From Ulva prolifera (Eukaryota; Chlorophyta; Ulvophyceae; Ulvales; Ulvaceae): a DNA stretch of 64,000 bases. The notes beneath the pieces were generated by a model. The model ran no database searches. It saw nothing but the letters and a program-made list of their open reading frames with translations, and had not been told where the DNA came from. Below, in pieces: positions 61,764 through 64,000 of this stretch (position 1 is the stretch's first letter; each line of letters starts with the position of its first letter). The DNA lies in contig CM041199.1 of assembly GCA_023078555.1 (NCBI GenBank), forward strand, positions 4,097,315-4,161,314, given 5' to 3'. The translations under genes and the position numbers were made by a program.

Positions 61764-61810
61764 GTGCGTGCCTGGACGCCGCAGACAGTCTGCGGCATCC
61801 AGGCACGCAC
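61764..61810. repeat. Hairpin with 23-bp arms
   Basis: Arms 61764-61786 and 61788-61810 are inverted copies with one mismatch around a single A. It lies about 150 bp beyond the Ca-ATPase stop in the direction of transcription, so it would form in its 3' untranslated RNA or serve as a foldback repeat. Confidence 0.8.
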
Positions 61811-61959
61811 CATGGCGCCCCGCACCAGCCCGCCGCACAGCACTACACAGCTTTATACATGCTATGTGACAGGCTTAAGCGCCAGAGCCGCAGGGTGGCT
61901 CCGCGGAAGCGCGGGCGTGGTGCGTGCTCCGGCGCCGAGTGCGCACCACGCAGCGCCGC

Positions 61960-64000
61960 TCACGAGCCGAGCACGTCCTGCTCGACTGCATCGTCAAACT
62001 TCCGCGTCGGCACCTGCACCAGCGCCTGCCGCAGGCCCCAGCCCGCCAGCCCGAGGCTCAGCGACACCCCCCACATGCTCGCCGGCAGCGGCACCGTGCC
62101 GAACGCAGTGCCGCCGAACTGCACGATCAGCGCCTGCACGCATGCGGGCCATGTCTGAATTTCTGCCGCGTGGAGAGTTCTCCAGGCGTCGTTCACACGC
62201 ACATGCATGACGCTCATGCATGCGCAGCTGATGCTCATGGAGGCCAACAGGCATGTGCGTGCACAACTTTAATTAACTACATTCATACATGACACTGGAA
62301 TGTTTCATTTTGATGAGAGATATATGTGCATGGGGTTCATTCGTGTATAAAAGGGGAGGGCGCGTGCCTGCAGGACGGCCTCAGCAGCGACGATGGCGAG
62401 GAAGAGTCGATGGCTGCCGAGGCCCTCGAGGAAGTTGGGCTCGTCGAAGGCCTTGCGGCACGCGACCTGGTTGAAAAGCTGCATCACGACAAACGTGTTG
62501 AAGACAAAGGTGGCCTGCTGCGGCGGCGTGAGGCCGAGGGTCGCGCCGCCGTCGTGCAGGATCACCGCCATCACCACCAGCTGGTACACCGCCTGTAGCC
62601 ACAGCATTGTGGTCTGATCGGGGCGTATCAGATAGGGGGGGGGGGGGACTCTGGAACCTGGAGAACCGTGCGTTTCCATATTGCGCAGGTCGGATGCGTG
62701 CTTGTAGGGGGGGCGGGGCAGAGCTCTCGGGATGTACCATGGATGGTGAGAATGTCAACGCATGCGGCAACTCATGGGGCTTGCAATGCGGCCGCAAGGC
62801 ACGCGCTGCTGCCACGCGCCTCTGCTGCGCTGGCCCGGTGGCTACAGGGGTCGCGCACCTGCCCGGCAATGTGCTTGACGCACGACGGCGTGAGCAGGGG
62901 GGTGGTGGAGCTGAAGGGGCGCAGGCGCAGCATGGCGTCGGTGGGGGCCTCGGTGGCGAGCGCGACGCTCGCGAGGGAGTCCATGATCATGTTGATCCAC
63001 AGCATCTGGACCGGCGTGAGCGGGCTCTCGCCGTACACGAGCACGCCCACCACCGCCATCGCGACGGCCACCACGTTGATCGTCAGCTGGAACTGCACGC
63101 GGCCGGACCGTTGTTGCTGTGAGGTGCTTTTCACAGTTGTCGTGTGTTGGGATGCAGGGGCGCCATGGACACACGCCACTCGCACAGCCATCGCGTGGTG
63201 TCAGAAGCGCGATTGCGCATGCATGGCGTCCGCCACACCACGAACGACGCGATCAGCGCGCGATCCATGGCATGTGGTGCGGGCTGTGGGAGCCCACCTG
63301 CCTTCGAACTGAACCACATATACGTGGGCCATGCATGGAAAGAATGAAAGCGCAGCGGCGTACGCAAGACAGGTGTGCAATGCATGAGGGGGGGGTGGGG
63401 TGAAGGGTGCGTGGCTTGGCGCACCTGCAGGAACTTGATGATGCCAGCGAACACGTTGCGCCCCCACTTGACGCTCGACACGATGGACGCAAAGTTGTTG
63501 TCCATCAGCAGGATGTCCGAGGCCTGCCGCGCGATCGACGTGCCGGACAGCATCGCGAAGCCGACGTCCGAGCGCCGCAGCGCCGGCGCATCGTTCGTGC
63601 CATCCCCTGCAGATGCGAGCACACACGTGGCAGGACCTGTTTTAATTCGTGTTCCCCATGACATGGCAAGTGCGCTGCAGCTGGCGCGCCTGCAATGCCC
63701 GCCCGATCCGGAGTTGTGGCTGTGCACTGCAGCATCTCTGGGGATGCACGAGCGACAGGGAACGTGCCCGAGACATGAGCACGCGGGTGTTTACTTGCAC
63801 GGAGCTGTTGCAGAGTTTCGCAGCAAGAGTGACAGCTCCCGTCCGGAATGACTCTCTTGTCAGCGTAACAACAAACTGCAGACAGCCAGGAACGCAGGAA
63901 GCAGTACAGATGGGACGCCCCAGCCTCGTGCTGCTGTGGTCCAAGGTGATTTGGAGGCGCGGTGCAGTGGCAGATGCGAACCGAGGGCGCCAGAGGGGGG
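61960..64000 (-). CDS. P2B-type calcium-transporting ATPase, 3' part
   Basis: Pumps Ca2+ out of the cytosol using ATP. Only the C-terminal part is inside the window; the 5' part lies beyond the right edge. Exons 63606-63425, 63092-62859, 62592-62368 and 62133-61960 (stop) join in phase to about 271 residues. Seen: the hinge [24 protein letters not shown], the M5-M6 region [11 protein letters not shown]...[20 protein letters not shown] with ion-binding Asn and Asp, and later membrane segments to GWGLRQ. Only about 25 residues follow the last segment, with no C-terminal calmodulin site, so it resembles plant ACA pumps, which regulate from the N-terminus. Intron 3 visible here begins gcacgc (GC donor), required to keep the family alignment EAVLQALIVQF. 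Nearly all third bases are G/C. Confidence 0.93.

Larger units (their letters stand above)
60048..61959. other. Intergenic stretch between convergent TSR2 and Ca-ATPase
   Basis: Holds the two 3' untranslated regions, the 43-bp tandem array and the 61764-61810 hairpin. Open frames across the array come from the repeat itself. No gene supported. Confidence 0.55.

Noticed and set aside
61102-62158. Long open frames of 206 and 286 codons across the 43-bp array
   Set aside because: Their length comes from the repeat being open in every frame; no domain or splice link supports them.

Overview
The window looks like nuclear DNA of a green alga (chlorophyte). The 40S protein uS12/RPS23 is plant-like, genes are split by many introns in GC-rich sequence, TGTAA (the usual green-algal poly(A) signal) occurs after genes and inside the LTRs, and Ty1/Copia elements are present. 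I cannot name a genus. Exon boundaries were worked out by hand from reading frame, splice signals and family motifs. Where I give exact exon coordinates, the phases add up.

Layout. 1-17.0 kb is a Copia graveyard. An old, broken element (A, 1-12262) holds a proline-rich insertion and is split by a very young, almost whole element (B, 3905-10489, identical-looking LTRs, 5-bp target duplication). Two partial copies of the B family and three solo LTRs follow. 17.0-20.6 kb is AT-richer repeat DNA with no gene I can support. Host genes then alternate strands: a P-loop sulfotransferase (-), D-lactate dehydrogenase (+), RPLP0 (-), RPS23 (+), a long SMC-family ATPase (-), the tRNA t6A enzyme KAE1/OSGEP (-), an organellar-type DEAD-box RNA helicase (+), a short protein of unknown function (-), the eS26 chaperone TSR2 (+), and the 3' part of a P2B calcium ATPase (-) that runs off the right edge.

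How the genes relate. Five of the ten host genes serve translation or ribosome building (RPLP0, RPS23, KAE1, helicase, TSR2). Three pairs are head to head with 297-400 bp between start codons, so shared promoters are likely. Several multi-exon genes share an odd trait: third codon positions are of ordinary composition in the 5' exons and almost entirely G/C in the 3' exons. Splice donors mostly read GTGCG, and two introns appear to begin with GC. I found no CRISPR array, rRNA gene or functional tRNA gene, and no clear new multi-gene system. The best leads are the composition step, the splice signals, the divergent SMC and the unknown 158-residue protein.
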